Assembly (NCBI GenBank): GCA_022478985.1
Contig: JAKSZP010007880.1
Location: forward strand, 496,001 to 560,000
Source: Massospora cicadina
Taxonomy: Eukaryota; Entomophthoromycota; Entomophthoromycetes; Entomophthorales; Entomophthoraceae
Direction of reading: 5' to 3'
Length of the DNA stretch: 64,000 bases
Shown: positions 45,138 through 56,743 of the stretch, piece after piece
How the letters are laid out: each line of letters starts with the position of its first letter
How positions within the stretch are numbered: the stretch's first letter is position 1
Program-made: the position numbers and the translations under genes
The notes under the pieces: generated by a model
The model's input: only the letters and a program-made list of their open reading frames with translations
Databases searched by the model: none
Told to the model about the DNA's origin: nothing

Positions 45138-45514
45138 AACTGAGGATACTGTTAATAACGAGGAGTCATTGGAACCCATACTGGGGTTTATACAGGTTGA
45201 ATGACGAGGAGTCATTTGGGAACTCATATTGTGATTTGTATAGGTTGCCATAGTTCAATGTCAGCAACAATAGTTTAACTGGTCTGATGTGTCATGAAAC
45301 TGTGAGACCCACTTCTGCGGAGGTAGGAGCAAGAAGGATATAGAAGGATTACACACTGAGAAGAAGGAGTACCTAGAGATTCATCAATCAAGAGAAAAGG
45401 ATTTGGACTAAGGGAAATTAAGTTTAAATCCTGTTGGTGGTTTCAGGCCAGAAATGAAGCGGCATCAGCTTTTTAAATTCTTCCTTTCTGGATAAAATGT
45501 TTAAGCAAGAGGTG

Positions 45515-46554
45515 TGTTGGGGTTTTTGTCCACATTAAACAGCTTAATCAGAAAATCATAGTATCTTCTTATTCACTAGGGGACAAATACTGTTAGTGGA
45601 TGTTGGAGCTATTGTCACTCATGATAACTATTGTTTGGAGAAATTTCTTCAAAAAAATTGAGTATCTGTCATATTTTTTATCCGCTGGATTGCTAACGTT
45701 TCATTAGGAGTTGTCTCCAACAATAAACAAGTAATTCAAATATCTATTTTTAGTATTTATGATTAAATTGGCTTATAAGTTTTGATTGAGTTTTGTCACC
45801 AATTAACTAAGGAAATTTAGAGTTTCTAAGCAATTGAAAACGCCTTGATAGAAACTGGAGAACTAACCTTTTAGGTATCATAACCTACTATTTATGTGTA
45901 AGAGTCACCTTGCCTAAGCAGGTTGCTAACCTTATAAAGGTGAATCTCCAGGGTTGAGTGAAGGCGTTGGGACAGGTCCTTCTATTTACCCAGGATGATT
46001 GCATTCTGAGTTAGCGAAATGATCTGAACAAACTGATGAGGAAGATCATTGTTGAGCGCGATCCTGAAGGGTTAGTTTATTAGTGACGACTGCCATTTTT
46101 TATTAGGGCACCAACATAAAAGTTAGTAGCCAAATTTTCTTATAAAGTCCCTTGCATTTTTTTAAGAAGCTCATAATTGTATTGAAATTCATTGTGTATA
46201 CAATAATTTTATAGTTGATATTTAGATAAGAGTGTAAGGATCAAGAATCCTTAGTTTATTTTGTTTGTTATCATGTCTCCGCCGGCCCAGCATTAAGAGA
46301 GTAGAAGAGAAGAGGGAAGAGTTACCTATCTGTTTAGAGATATCTTCACGAGGAAAAATCACCTGCTTTACGTTGTATCTAAAACTCAATATGGCTTTAT
46401 GAGCACTCAACTTGGTTAATAGTCTTCATACTATTATTACCATAATTCATTAAGTTAATTTAATTAAAGAAATTTAACAGAAATCTGTGCAGTTAACAAG
46501 GGAGCTGGAGTGAGCTACAATCCTAAAAAGTACACATCTTCACAGATTTTAACA
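45515..46554 (+). repeat. 3' LTR of element A
   Basis: 1040 bases, TGTTGGGG to TTTTAACA, with the purine-rich AAGCAAGAGG before it. Collinear with the split 5' LTR at 22103-25074. Followed by AATGT, the G-side target sequence. Confidence 0.85.
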
Positions 46555-47345
46555 AATGTTTTTGACGCATTTATGGTGATACATGATTGTCAAAAAAATA
46601 CATCATCTTCATCCTTTGCTTAACACCTGATTTAGCTAAACATGGCACAGCTGATTGTGACTCACGTCTTTTTACATTTTTAATACTTCACAAAAAAGTT
46701 TTAGCTTTTAGGTCAAAATATACTCAAGGCTTAGGAAGCACTATGTGGGATACTGAAGATAAAACCATGTAGATCTTTAACCTACCACTTAATCATATGG
46801 TTAAACTAAGAGAACAAACTCTCATCTAAGCAATGCCTTTGGTGTTATGCTATTGAGACCAAGGTATATGTGCTACTGAACTTCATTTGGCTCAAATCTT
46901 CTACAATAACTCTCATTTTATCCACAGAGTTTCCCTAGATTTTCTAATCTTAAATATAATACTTCTTTACGATTTTTGCTAAGATCTAGGTTGTTACTCC
47001 ATAGCAAATTTTTTGCCTCTCCCATTTAAAAATCAACCAACTGGTTCTAAATAACTCACAAAGTCACCAACAAATGTATTTTTTCTGAAAAGAAGAGACA
47101 TGCAGCCCTTGACTATTAAGTGGGCGATTTGGTCATATTAGATACCAAAAATCTGCACTTTAAAGACTCATTCCCTAAATTAGCTTGTAAGCAATCCAAG
47201 CCATTTTTCATCAAAAAAATTGAAGAATTGATCCTTTTATCTAAAAAACATTCCAAATGGGAGATTATCATTCTTTTAAGCTTCCTCCCTTTATCCATTT
47301 TGGAATTTTCCAGTTTGTTGACAATAGTCCTTCAAAAGCTATAAG
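46555..47345 (+). pseudogene. Element G, 3' part: integrase core and C-terminus
   Basis: Continues the integrase broken at 22102: VFDAFMVIHD (46560-46590), then a LTPDLAKHGTADCDSRLF segment (46623-46680) with CDSR in place of the SDRD second Asp, and LGSTMW text. Farther on, MGDLVILDTKNLHFKDSFPK (47120-47180) is the integrase C-terminal module of this gypsy type, followed by a LLPLSILEF-like end. Numerous stops. Confidence 0.7.
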
Positions 47346-47644
47346 ATTATAATCAAACTAGTATCAGCGGTTTCCTTGTGAGATATCTTGTCACTAGAAG
47401 TTTAACTCTTTGGTTTTACTTAGTGGGAATATTCCTATGATAAGGCCATATTAAGCACTCTGGCTTTAAATGACAAAAGATATATAAAATTAAGAGTAAC
47501 TTTTATGTCATTAATAGGGAACATTTATAGTATTCAAGGGGGTAAGTCTCAGCGCAGATCACACCTTTAGGATTGGCGAGATCTTCCATTATACCTCTAG
47601 TTATCCTTGCCTTAAGTTAAGGAAGAAATTAACGTAGAGAGGGC

Positions 47645-48003
47645 TAGGATTTATTATCCTAGACCCTTTATAGTGATGAAAGGAATAATATCAGATTATT
47701 GGAGAGGTATAATAGGTAAAATAAGATTAGGGATAAGGTAAGATAAGGTTAAAATAAAGCCTTAGTTCATACCAGCTAATGAAGCGCTAATTTGTGATCC
47801 ATCCTGTATTTGACTAATGATGCATTTCGGCGTTATAAAACGTTCAAAGATATTCAAATTAATATCAAAATTAATTTTGGGCCATAAGCCCATTTATGCA
47901 TTGATTAATTAACATATAATTATAGGTCAAGATTGCATGATTGACTATTTGCATCAAAAGCTTAAGGCCAAGGCTTCACACTTATGATGTAAAATCCTAA
48001 TTT
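47645..48003 (+). repeat. Candidate 3' LTR of element G
   Basis: Begins TAGGATTTATTATCC directly after a purine-rich CGTAGAGAGGGC and ends near AAATCCTAA. It resembles the reverse complement of the solo-LTR-like block 9285-9688. It has the right strand and position to close element G. No matching 5' LTR of G was found, so this remains provisional. Confidence 0.5.
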
Positions 48004-48755
48004 CATACAAAGATGGATCCAGATGAGATTGAACCAATATTGGTGAAGGGTGCTCCAGAATTTGAAGTTAAAGACGTTTTTATAAAAACGTTAAGAATGG
48101 CTTAATCTTCTATTTCTATGGATGAGATTCCTGACTTATGAGAACAGCTGGGTCCTCTGCATGTATTGTACTAACTTTCATGAACTAAACCCAGAGTTAC
48201 ACAAAAACAGCATGAAGCCCTTTCTCTGACTCAACACTATACAGTTGCCATTGTAGTGATAAACTTCTAGTCCCTCATTGAGGTTATACCCTAGTCTAGA
48301 CCCCAATAAGGTAGTGAACCTATCCTTTGGTAAAAGGGTAATGTAATGTTTTCAGTCACAGTTTTCAAGATGGAATGAACCTTGCACTCCTTTAGGACTA
48401 AGAGGGCATCATATGCAGGACTTTTTTGGCCAAGATTATAAACCTGGGAAAACCCTGGATAGCTTTGGGTAACTTCCGCCCCTCCATGTCTGAATCACCC
48501 TACCTCACAATCTGTTCTCAGTCTCTAAAACACTAATATTTCTGAATCAGATAATTTGATATTCATAAGAGAGACAAAACTGAACCAAAGTGAGTTTCAT
48601 GGCCAAAGCCAGCATAACAAGAAAAATTTCGCTCCCCAAACAGGAGGTCCAACTAGGGGCATCATCTATTGAAAAAAAATGTTAAAAAGGATGCCTCTGG
48701 TAAAATACAAAAATTGCATAATGAAAATTTTAACTTTTGGAAATTGTATAAAGGA
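48004..48755. other. Stretch without a recognisable gene between G and E
   Basis: Short frames only, e.g. a fragment PEFEVKDV near 48060 that is too short to call. No repeat boundary found before the E target site. Confidence 0.4.
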
Positions 48756-48760
48756 GTTAA

Positions 48761-49622
48761 TGTCAGGAGAGTGTCTATAACTCTCCTGTTCCCAGCGCGG
48801 TAGTTCACAGTGCACAGGGCCAACGCCAGGAATTTAGTTGTTAGTACAAAGGTTACTAGAGCCCAGCAGAGGGTGCTTGAGCAATAATAACTTAGTTTGA
48901 GGAGGGTTATAATTAGAGAGAATAACCAAACAGGAGCAACGCTGTGCACTGAGTGGTAAGGAATAGGCGTCCTAGGTTGTAGGGAACCTGGGCGGCCCAA
49001 CGGTGCACAGGTGGATAGATTTAGCATACTTAAAATTAAGTGGTTAACGTTTCACAAGACCTCCTCAAAGAGGTCTGCGCACAGGATCGTCCAAGATAAT
49101 ATAAATACAAAATGGTGTACTAAATGAGGGGTTTTTATTGTAAGGGAAGTTGACCAACAGGAGAAATTGGTCTTGACATGAGAAATTTAAGAGAATTTGA
49201 TAAAATGATTAATCAGAGGAAGTGGGTCTAAGCTGAGGCGCACCAATAGGCGCAACTTCCATTGGGCAATATACTGTACTTGGTAATCGACTGAAATTGG
49301 GTAATTGATCATAGGAGCGTCTGACCTGAGCTGGAAATTTTGAAAAACAAATGGTTTTTGAGACCCCATTCTCCTAAAAACCAAAGCAAATCATTTTTCT
49401 CTATTACAAAGCTAGTTCATTTTAACGTTCCTGCTCTCATATAGGGCCAAACTTCTCTTGCATCCATAGGATCAGCCTGGGCATATTTTGCCTTCACCCA
49501 GCGTTGGTCTATGGTATGCTTAAGGTCAGGGAGGCCCGCCAAATTCATCTTCTTGGCCTCCTGACATGCAGCTTTGCCTCTCACGTTGGTCCAAAGGATG
49601 ATGTCATTTTCCAACCATGACA
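48761..49622 (-). repeat. 3' LTR of element E
   Basis: 862 bases, TGTCAGG...CATGACA on the plus strand. About 34 differences from the 5' LTR in 862 positions. Frames of 65-121 codons on the minus strand inside it recur in the other LTR and are therefore repeat-borne. Confidence 0.95.
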
Positions 49623-49623
49623 T
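49417..49623 (-). CDS. LTR-borne open frame of E, 68 codons, function unknown
   Basis: The ATG straddles the interior/LTR junction: its A is the last base before the LTR, and TG are the first two LTR bases. The frame reads MSWLEND..., with NLAGLPDLKHTIDQRWV and KAKYAQADPMDAREVW, and ends with RAGTLK. The 5' LTR (60474-60671) keeps the same frame but has TAG at the third codon (MS*). The old LTR of E-prime keeps it alignable (LPDLKNTLGQRWV, AKYAQ) with two stops. It has no known domain, no signal peptide and no membrane segment. It could be coding, or simply an alignable non-coding LTR. Confidence 0.35.
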   Translation of the reverse strand: MSWLENDIILWTNVRGKAACQEAKKMNLAGLPDLKHTIDQRWVKAKYAQADPMDAREVWPYMRAGTLK

Positions 49624-49645
49624 TACCCTCTCCTCCTTTCAGGGA

Positions 49646-49925
49646 TCAACCCCCTCCAGGGGCTTGCTCCAAGGAAAAGTTCTTATGGGCTGGGGCCAAC
49701 TTCATTGTGTGAAATGGTTTGTTTTGACTGAGATCTGGCAGCCTGGGGAAAACGCTTGTGGAAAGCGCCAAAAAGGCCTTGGGCGTGTGCGCAGTTGCAC
49801 GATGGTACCCAACAGTTTTCTGCTGCTTTGAATCCCTTCCAGGATACCAGGTATTCAAGTTTTCTTTTTACTATGCGAGAGGCTACTATTTCCTCCACCT
49901 CCCACTCTGGCACCCCATCCACAAG
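49646..49925 (-). pseudogene. Chromodomain of element E
   Basis: The frame 49683-49922 starts MDGVPEWEVEEIVASRIVKR, then LEYLVSWKGF and ENCWVP, then LFGAFHKRFP. This is a classical chromodomain (EWEVEEI, YLVSWKG, W near the end) as found at the C-terminus of chromovirus integrases, where it directs integration to methylated-histone chromatin. A frameshift between WVP and the last helix is visible. The usual N..TWEP reads NCWVPS. Confidence 0.8.
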
Positions 49926-49999
49926 ATAAGCATCAGGAGTCTCTGGTGGAGGTTCTCAAACAACGTCAATTTACTCTCATGAAAGACTGAAAAGATCTG

Positions 50000-51150
50000 A
50001 AATGAAGAGGGAAGATCCAACTGGTATGAGGCTTAGCCCACCTTTCTAACCACTTGGTAATGGTCAATCCTCTTTAGACCCAGATTTTTGCATGGCTGCT
50101 TGATAGGGATGTTGCGAGCATCCAGAATCACAAGATCTCCTTCTTTGTACGCTGTACCCACTCATCGCTTACCAACAGTGTTCTCCTTATATACTTGCAT
50201 TGCTGCCTCCAAACTTGTGGAAACCCCCTGGTGTACTTTCTTATTAGTCTTGTCAAAGTCCACCAATGCTTTCACTTTAGATCCACAGCTGGGCTCCATG
50301 TTGAAGGCAGGGTTAAACCCATGGTTGGCGAAAAACGGGGAACAACTGATTGAAGAATGCAAAGTGTTGTTGTAGCTAAACTGGGCCATAGGAAGGTGAG
50401 AAATCCAATTTGAATGATCTGCGGCAGTGTAACACCGCAGAAACTGTTCTAAGCACTGGTTCACTCGTTCAGTCTGCCCATCTTATTGGGGGTGATAGGC
50501 AGTTGAATGGCAGGGGCAAATCTGAAGAGTATTACACAACTTTTACCAAAAGACAGAGGTAAACTGGGGTCCCAATCAATAATATTTTCTTGGGGGACCC
50601 CATGAAGCGCAAACACATGATCGATGAAGAGCCTAACCACCTCAGCTGCAGTTATTGTTGTTCTGCAAGGAATAAAGTGGGCGAACCTCGTAAAACGGTC
50701 CACCACCACCATGATGGCATCACAACCATCAGAAACAGGTAATTTCACAATGAAACTAATTGAGAGGGAAGTCCAGGGCCCATCAGCCTTTTGGACTTGT
50801 ACTAACAACCCCGCTAAAGGTTGTCAATTTGGTTTCATCTGATTGCAAATCAGGTACTCTTTACAATACCGTCCCACCTGAGCAGGTAAACCCTTTTTTG
50901 TAGGTGCGTCAATTTAACTCCAGGGTTTTTGCCTTCCCAGGATGACCAATGGTGATTCCGTCATGATGCTCCCAGATGATTTTCAGGCGAAGTGGTCCGG
51001 CAGGAACCCATATGCGCCCCTGAAACCACACCATCTCATCCTTCACATGATAACCCCTGGATAGATCCTCCTGATTCAGCGCGCTCTTGTCAAGTACCAT
51101 AGTATATTTGGCCGATAACAGCTGAGAAAGTACTACCTTCCTGAACATAC
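50000..51150 (-). pseudogene. Integrase of element E
   Basis: Three open pieces on the minus strand. Piece 50909-51148 is zinc-binding (GRIWVPAGPLRLKIIWEHHD..GHPGKAKTLEL). Piece 50461-50808 is the core: GPWTSLSISFIVKLPVSDGC, MVVVDRFTRFAHFIPC, FIDHVFALHGVP. Piece 50162-50464 has CLEQFLRCYTAADHSNW and LPMAQFSYNNTLHSS. The first catalytic Asp (SxDF) reads SISF and the second (SDRD) reads IDWD, so the copy is catalytically dead. A GPY-type segment around 50000-50160 is shifted. Confidence 0.8.
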
Positions 51151-51299
51151 TGTATTCCTACACATTTTCCAGAGGAGCGAGTGCTGGCCTGTTGGCTGAG
51201 GGTGAGGTAATTTGAGACACAATCTTATCCGTCATAATCATCAACTGGGGGTTATGAACCTCAACTCTTTTGGATCAGGAGCTAATGCAGGATTGTGGC

Positions 51300-51790
51300 T
51301 CAAAGCATCCGCCAACCCATTTTCTTGCCCAAGGTGAACTCATAAGAAAATGCAAATTGGGAAAGGGTCTCATGCCAATGGGTCTGCCATGGAGTTAGGG
51401 CATTAGGAGCGCGGTAGTACAGTAAAGCACGGTGATCTGTACATACACAGAAATTTGGGAGGAGCCATGCAAGTGATGACGCCAGATATTTCAGCACCTC
51501 TGCCACTGCTAGTAATTCTTTGTCATAAACAGCGTAGTTTAACTCAGGCAAAGACATTTTCCTAGAAAAATATCCCATCGGGTGCTCTATACCATCTTCG
51601 CCTACTTGTAATAAGGCAGCTGATATGGCGAAGTTGGAGGCATCAGTAGAAACAATGAACTCTTTTGAGGATTTACATGGCAAAGGACGGACATGGACAC
51701 CATGGTGCACTTTACTGCTTGGAAAGCATCCTCCAAAACGGGGGACCACTAAAGCACTTTTGCACCACTAGCCTTATACAAGGGCGTGCC
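51300..51790 (-). pseudogene. RNase H region of element E
   Basis: The 149-codon frame contains FIVSTDASNFAISAALLQ with the first Asp, then EHPMGYFSRKMSLPELNYAV, YDKELLAVAEVLKYL and VCTDHRALLYY. The order and the residues D, E and D fit RNase H of chromoviruses. The frame ends in GWRML, where LSR-type text would follow. Confidence 0.85.
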
Positions 51791-51849
51791 ACCTCAGAAA
51801 GATTGGGTGTAAACTTCTTGAGGAATGTACATCCCCAAAAAACTCCTTG

Positions 51850-52413
51850 ATTTCTTGAATGAATTGGGGGTAGTCCACTCACAAATTGCCTTCTCCTTGT
51901 CTAAAGTTTTTTTATATGTCCTTGTTTAAACATGACGTTGCCCAGAAAAGTGACCTGGGACTTAAAAATTCACATTTATTGATCATCAGCGTAAGGTGAG
52001 CTGCCTTTAATATCTCCACCACTTGCTGAAGGTGTACTGCATGGGATTTATGATCAGGGGAAAACACCAGAATATCATCCATGTAGGTAACCGCACATAC
52101 TCCCAACAAGTCCCCCAACGCAGCATCAATGCGGCGTTAAAAGATAGCAGGGGCATTCTTAATCCCAAAGGGCATGACCCAAAACTGGAAAATCTTCTTC
52201 TGGTATGGAATGCGATTAACCACTCCTATCTCTTCTTAATATGGATCTGGTTGAACGCATTGAGGCAATCCAGTTTAGAGGAAGACTTTAGCCTTCTCTA
52301 CATAGCGCGTAATCTGAGAATCCAAAGGGATGGGATGGAGTTCTAGTACAGTAACATTGTTTAGGTTCCCATAATCTACACAAGGGCGTAAAGTTCCATT
52401 TGGCCTTCTCCAC
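51850..52413 (-). pseudogene. Reverse transcriptase of element E, main part
   Basis: AVTYMDDILVFSPDHKSHAV (frame 51912-52118) has an intact catalytic YMDD at about 52074-52085. Upstream pieces include WVMPFGIKNAPAIF-like text (about 52140-52185) and, next to the D insertion, NGTLRPCVDYGNLN-like text (about 52340-52405, one shift). The N-terminal piece lies at 58356-58410 on the far side of D. Confidence 0.8.
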
Positions 52414-52912
52414 TGTTATAAAATTGGCGTTATTAATGAGATACGCCAAAACAATTTGCACAGGGTTCGACTCACTGAGCAATAGGACCAACGATATGAT
52501 GATTGTGGCCCTTGGAAACAATGAAGTAAACTTAATTTAATAAATATGGAGCACTTGCTCCCGCTACACTATTTTAATTGGTAAAATAAACCACCGCAGA
52601 TTCTTCCTGTTTTGCTCACTCTATCCTTCTTAAAAAGCCTCCTTTTCTCAATCATCTCATCCCACTTGTATGGTGTGACTTCAGATGGTACCGCTTCCAT
52701 GGCTTAGTAATTCACTTCGCCATATCTCATTGGTTCATCCAATTCTTCATTCATTAATTCACAATTACCAAATTTGGCCGATTTTCCATTAACCCAATAT
52801 CGCCTCATTTCAAGGCGCTCAATTAATTTGTACTCATAACAACTTGGCGGATTCCATTCATTCCACCATATTGACTTAGGGATTATTGTCCAGTCATATT
52901 GGAATTGTGACA
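52414..52912 (-). repeat. 3' LTR of element D
   Basis: 499 bases, TGTTATAAAATTGGCG ... GAATTGTGACA on the plus strand. About 55 differences from the partner LTR. Confidence 0.95.
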
Positions 52913-52979
52913 TTACCCCCTCCTTGACTGGTCAATGAGGCTCCTATTGCTTATACGCCTGGGGGAACTTCACATGCAC

Positions 52980-53255
52980 TCAGTTGATGATCTGACCACT
53001 AGTGGGGTCCTTGATTGTATATGCATCTATACCTATCTTCTCAATAACTTTGAATGGCCCAATCCAGATACTGGCTAGCTTGTACTTCTGGCCAAACCCA
53101 TGTTGATCATGGAATAGGACCATGTCGCCATCTTTGAATTGTGCGAGGCCACTTCGCCATATCTGATCGGCAGCCTGGCTTTTGATTTTCTTAGCTAGGC
53201 TGAATGAGTATGCTTCAGTTTGTAATTTAATCAGCATATTTTTTAGGACGGTCAA
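52980..53255 (-). pseudogene. Integrase C-terminus with GPF module of element D
   Basis: The 91-codon frame has AYSFSLAKKIKSQAADQIW, FKDGDMVLFHDQHGFGQKYK and WIGPFKVIEKIGIDAYTIKD, the last being the GPF/Y module of gypsy integrases. It is collinear with C (40583-40880) and better preserved. Its stop is followed by about 60 bases to the purine tract. No chromodomain. Confidence 0.8.
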
Positions 53256-53323
53256 ATAGCATTGTGATCTATACCGCTAGTGTCCTCTACACAGGCATAC
53301 AGAAGTGCGGGCAGAGCGAGGTG

Positions 53324-54037
53324 TCATCCATAAAGCAATTGGAATGGGCTTTTCCCCGTGAAAAAATGGTAACTAATGTTATAGGCAAACAATGCATTAG
53401 AAAATAGGGTACTCCAATTGTAGGGCCTATCAGTAACCAACTTCCGGAGAATGTTCACCAGGGTCCCCTTAACCCGTTCAACCAATATGTTGGACTCAGG
53501 GTGATATGGAGTTGTTAGAACCCCGCTGATGGACATCTTTTCGTTGATTTTGGAAAGTATGTGAGAGGTGAAATTAGTGCCGTTGTCAGTGAGGATAAAC
53601 TGCAGGAAGCCATGATACTAAATGATACATTCCATTACAAACTTAGCCACAGTAACCGCGCCCAGATCCTGAATGGCCCATGCTTCAACCCACCTGGTCA
53701 AGTGGTCAATTGCCACCAGGGTGTACTTGGACTGGTTAGCTCCATTTGGAAGAGGGCTGACGACATCAAAAGAAACTGTATGCCAAGTGAAGTGCGGCTT
53801 TACTAACTGATATGAGGTCTTCCAGTGAAACGGCTTTTCCACTTGTCACTGGTGACAGGAGGAGATAGTATCAAGCACATCAAAGTTCATGCTTTCCCAG
53901 TAATACCAAGGTCGCAATAATTCCAATGTCTTGTGCACATCACCATGCCCAACTGCCCTATGTGCGTTCATGATAATGTTAGGCTGTGTTGAGGGTCGCA
54001 GAAAATTCGCCAGAGAATCACCAATTTGCTTATACAA
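53324..54037 (-). pseudogene. Integrase of element D
   Basis: Zinc-binding piece 53846-54037 (NAHRAVGHGDVHKTLELL, YYWESMNFDVLDTISSCHQ). Core piece 53618-53842 with SFDVVSPLPNGANQSKYTL and AIDHLTRWVEAWAI. Then FILTDNGTNFTSH (about 53563-53602). Piece 53324-53536 has TTPYHPESNILVERVKGTL. The catalytic D, D and E are all visible, but stops separate the pieces. Confidence 0.85.
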
Positions 54038-54064
54038 CTCACCATTCCACTGTAAAGTATTGGT

Positions 54065-54770
54065 TCACATTTCATTCAACGCCTCGATGACTTGAGACGG
54101 CTCATCATTGTACTTTCTGCTGAGCATCTTGTCATACATTATATTGCTCAGGTAAGCCATAACTGCAATAGTTGGTAGCCTCGACAAGCAATCAGCATTC
54201 TGGTGTTTTGCTCCTGGTTGGTGAAGGATCTCAAAGTTGTAAGCCTGTAGTTTAAGGGCCCATTGGGCTAGATGACCCTCCGGCTCCTTAAGGTTCTGCA
54301 ACCAGTGTAACGAGGCATGATCCATTATGACTTTAAACTTTACACCACGCAGATATACTCTGAATTTCTTATATGCATAAATCACTGCTAAGCACTCCCA
54401 CTTGGTCACAGTATAATTACACTCATGGCTATTCAGGCTCCAGCTGCAGTGCGCCACAGGGTGCTCCTCTCCTTTATCATCTTTTTGAGACAGAACTGCC
54501 CCCACAGCAGAAAGAGATGTATCCATCTGTACAATAAATTCCTTATCAAAATTTGGGTAGCGTAGCACTGGTGCATTGGTAAATGCGGTTTAAAGAGTAT
54601 CAAAAGAGCGTTGACAGTGCTCCATCTATACAAACGTGGCATCCTTTTTTAATAACTCAAACAGAGGTCCTCCAATATAACTAAATTTAGGTATGAATCG
54701 GCAATAATAGCCAACCATCCCTAAAAATACTTGTATATCTCGCTTACTGCTTGATATAGTCATCTTCCAA
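54065..54770 (-). pseudogene. RNase H region of element D
   Basis: The 167-codon frame 54065-54568 carries EFIVQMDTSLSAVGAVLSQK (first Asp), EHPVAHCSWSLNSHECNYTV, WECLAVIYAYKKF, VIMDHASLHWLQNLKEPEG and AKHQNADCLSRLP. It is the longest intact pol domain of D. The upstream part to about 54770 holds the RT connection in other frames. Confidence 0.85.
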
Positions 54771-54799
54771 AAGTTCTCCACCTTAGCTGGTTAGGGGCC

Positions 54800-55420
54800 A
54801 CAGCCCTGTTGCATCAACTACAAAACCGATGTGCTCTAGCTGATCCTTGAAAAAGTGACATTTCCGAGGTTTTATTTTAATGTTGGCCTCAGCCAACTGG
54901 CGGAATACCTCTTCCAATGGTTAGGGTGCTCAGAAAATGTGCGGGAAAAACGTTAATATTATCAAGCTATACAAGAACGCATGACAGCTTAAAGTACCAA
55001 GGATAGTGTCCATTTCCTGCTGGAAAGTAGCTGGGGCATTAAACAACCCTTGTGGTATATGTGTCAGTTGAAAAAGCTCTTTTGACATGGTAATGGCGCA
55101 TTTTTCTTGGTCCGCCATAGGTAACTTGATCTGCCAATAGCCAGATATTAAATCCATTGCGGAGAAGTAATGAGCTCCCCCCAACTGGTCCAATGCATCA
55201 TCAATTCGTGGCAAAGGGTATGAGTCCTTTTTTGATGCTGTTGAGCTTGCAGTAGTTGATTACTACCCAGTTAGTACCATCCTTCTTTTTTGACAATCAG
55301 AACATGGGAATCCCATGGGCTCTTCGATGGTTCAAACATTCCTTGCTCCAACAGTTTATCAATTTCTGCTGTGACAACTTCTTCCACTGCTCCAGATTGG
55401 CGTATTGGCCAAGATCAGAT
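54800..55420 (-). pseudogene. Reverse transcriptase of element D
   Basis: Frame 54930-55214 has MPRIDDALDQLGGAHYFSAM, DLISGYWQIKLPMADQEKCA and LTHIPQGLFNAPATFQQEMD. Upstream, WDSHVLIVKKKDG-like text (about 55270-55320). The catalytic box around 54950-54975 is destroyed: in the shifted frame it reads stop-L-D-N in place of YLDD. So this copy is dead although its integrase and RNase H residues are kept. Confidence 0.8.
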
Positions 55421-55970
55421 GGAGGAATGATCCCCAGTGTCCACTCGATGGGTCACTCCTTGGGCACACCCTAAATCATGATCATCAACAGCAAAGATCT
55501 CTTTAAATTTTTGAAATAAGGCTTCCACTTGATCTTTCTGATCTTTGGTTAACCCCATTAAATTCATGCGCGGTACAACTGCCATTACGCCAGGCTGTGT
55601 TTTGACAGGCAGACCAAAGTTAACCAATGAACCAAACTCATGAATCCTGAGGACTTCCTCAACTGGAATGAAATGTAGGAATGCAACTACTTGGTGTCAG
55701 CGGATTTGCATTAGTTTATCCTGAAGATTTGCTACCAAGACCTTGATCTACCCATGCCCTGAGAGTATAATGCCAGGGGCCACGTGAGGCTCAAGCTGTT
55801 ATTGCTGATAAGGCCCAATGGCCTCCAATATAGCCCAGCAGGCACTTCCACCTCTAACTCAGTGCTTATGATTGCTTGATGGCCAGAGGGAATATATATA
55901 GAGCCAGCGGCTCTATGCGGTAGCCCTTAATATTCTAAAATTTGATTGGGAAGAGCCCGAGTCTTGCTCT

Positions 55971-56693
55971 TTAGTCGATGATAGTGAATTGAAACCACTC
56001 ATCACTGTATGCAAGGTTAATGTGACTCATGTGTACCGGATCCTTTGGCATTCCGCTGGAAGTGAAGTATATTGGGATCCGCTGCCCCATAATTTCAAAT
56101 GTCTCCGCTGTCATATCAACAACAGCCCCAAAGTGGCGCATAAAAGCGGTTCCAATTAACATGTCATAGTTATTGTTTGGTAACACTATAGCTGGGGCTA
56201 CAGTGACAATCAACCTAAACTGCAAGGGTAGCGTTCTGTATACTCCTTCAGAAACCGTGCTTTCTGCACCTGCAGTCCCATACACCATACGATGCTCCAC
56301 GTCAGGCTTTAATGTTAATTTTAACACCAACTTTGTAGTTACTATGTTGATTAGGGCACCAGTATCAATTATCGCACAAACTTGAGTTTTTGCTATGACA
56401 GTGCCACAGTAAGTACACTCAGAGTAAGATGCATCTGATTGTTTTAAGACATGGACATTTAACGAATATTTTTTTCCAAGGAAGCTCATAATACCCTTCC
56501 CCACTTTAGGGTATTCTTTAACAATAGCGTCCACAGGGAGGGCCATGTATACCCCTTTCAAGAGAAGTGCATCAACTAATGGACCTGGTTTGTCAGTATA
56601 AAGATTATCGAACATTTGACAAGCATAAGGCTTTGGTTGTTCCAGAGAACCTGCTTCCTCCATGTCCCCAAAAGCATTTGTCAGCACATTCAC
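55971..56693 (-). pseudogene. Gag C-terminus and aspartic protease of element D, 240 codons
   Basis: The longest open frame of D. It starts with an acidic Gly/Lys-rich part, then KIAKTQ-type linker, CAIIDTGALINIVTTKLVLK with the DTG active site (about residues 130-150), EHRMVYGTAGAESTVSEG, NNNYDMLIGTAFMRHFG and PKDPVHMSHINLAYSDE. The flap (YGTAGAE) and the IGTAFM helix fit a retropepsin. It is collinear with C at 37160-37870. As a polyprotein part, its Met is likely internal. Confidence 0.8.
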
Positions 56694-56743
56694 CCCTCCA
56701 ACCAGTTGCTGACATAAGAAGGCATCATCATACTAAGGAACTT

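Larger units (their letters stand above)
22103..46554 (+). mobile_element. Element A: gypsy-type, carries L1 and B as nested insertions
   Basis: The 3' LTR is 45515-46554 (1040 bp). The 5' LTR is 22103-25074 and is 1033 bp once L1 and its TSD are removed. Both start TGTTGG, are homologous along their length and have a primer-binding site (25078-25094) and a purine-rich tract (AAGCAAGAGG, about 45503-45512) in the right places. A's own interior is only 25075-26739 and 44222-45514: gag, then the end of integrase. Most of pol is missing. A interrupts the integrase of G. Confidence 0.85.

Noticed and set aside
44864..45251. A minus-strand gene of 91-106 codons
   Set aside because: It consists mostly of three 72-bp DNA repeats in the non-coding 3' region of a plus-strand element. 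Reported as a repeat, not a CDS.
48662..49027. 121-codon frame and its copy at 59734-60084
   Set aside because: They are identical because they lie in the two LTRs of E. The frame crosses the LTR end and is not alignable as protein in E-prime beyond its first residues.
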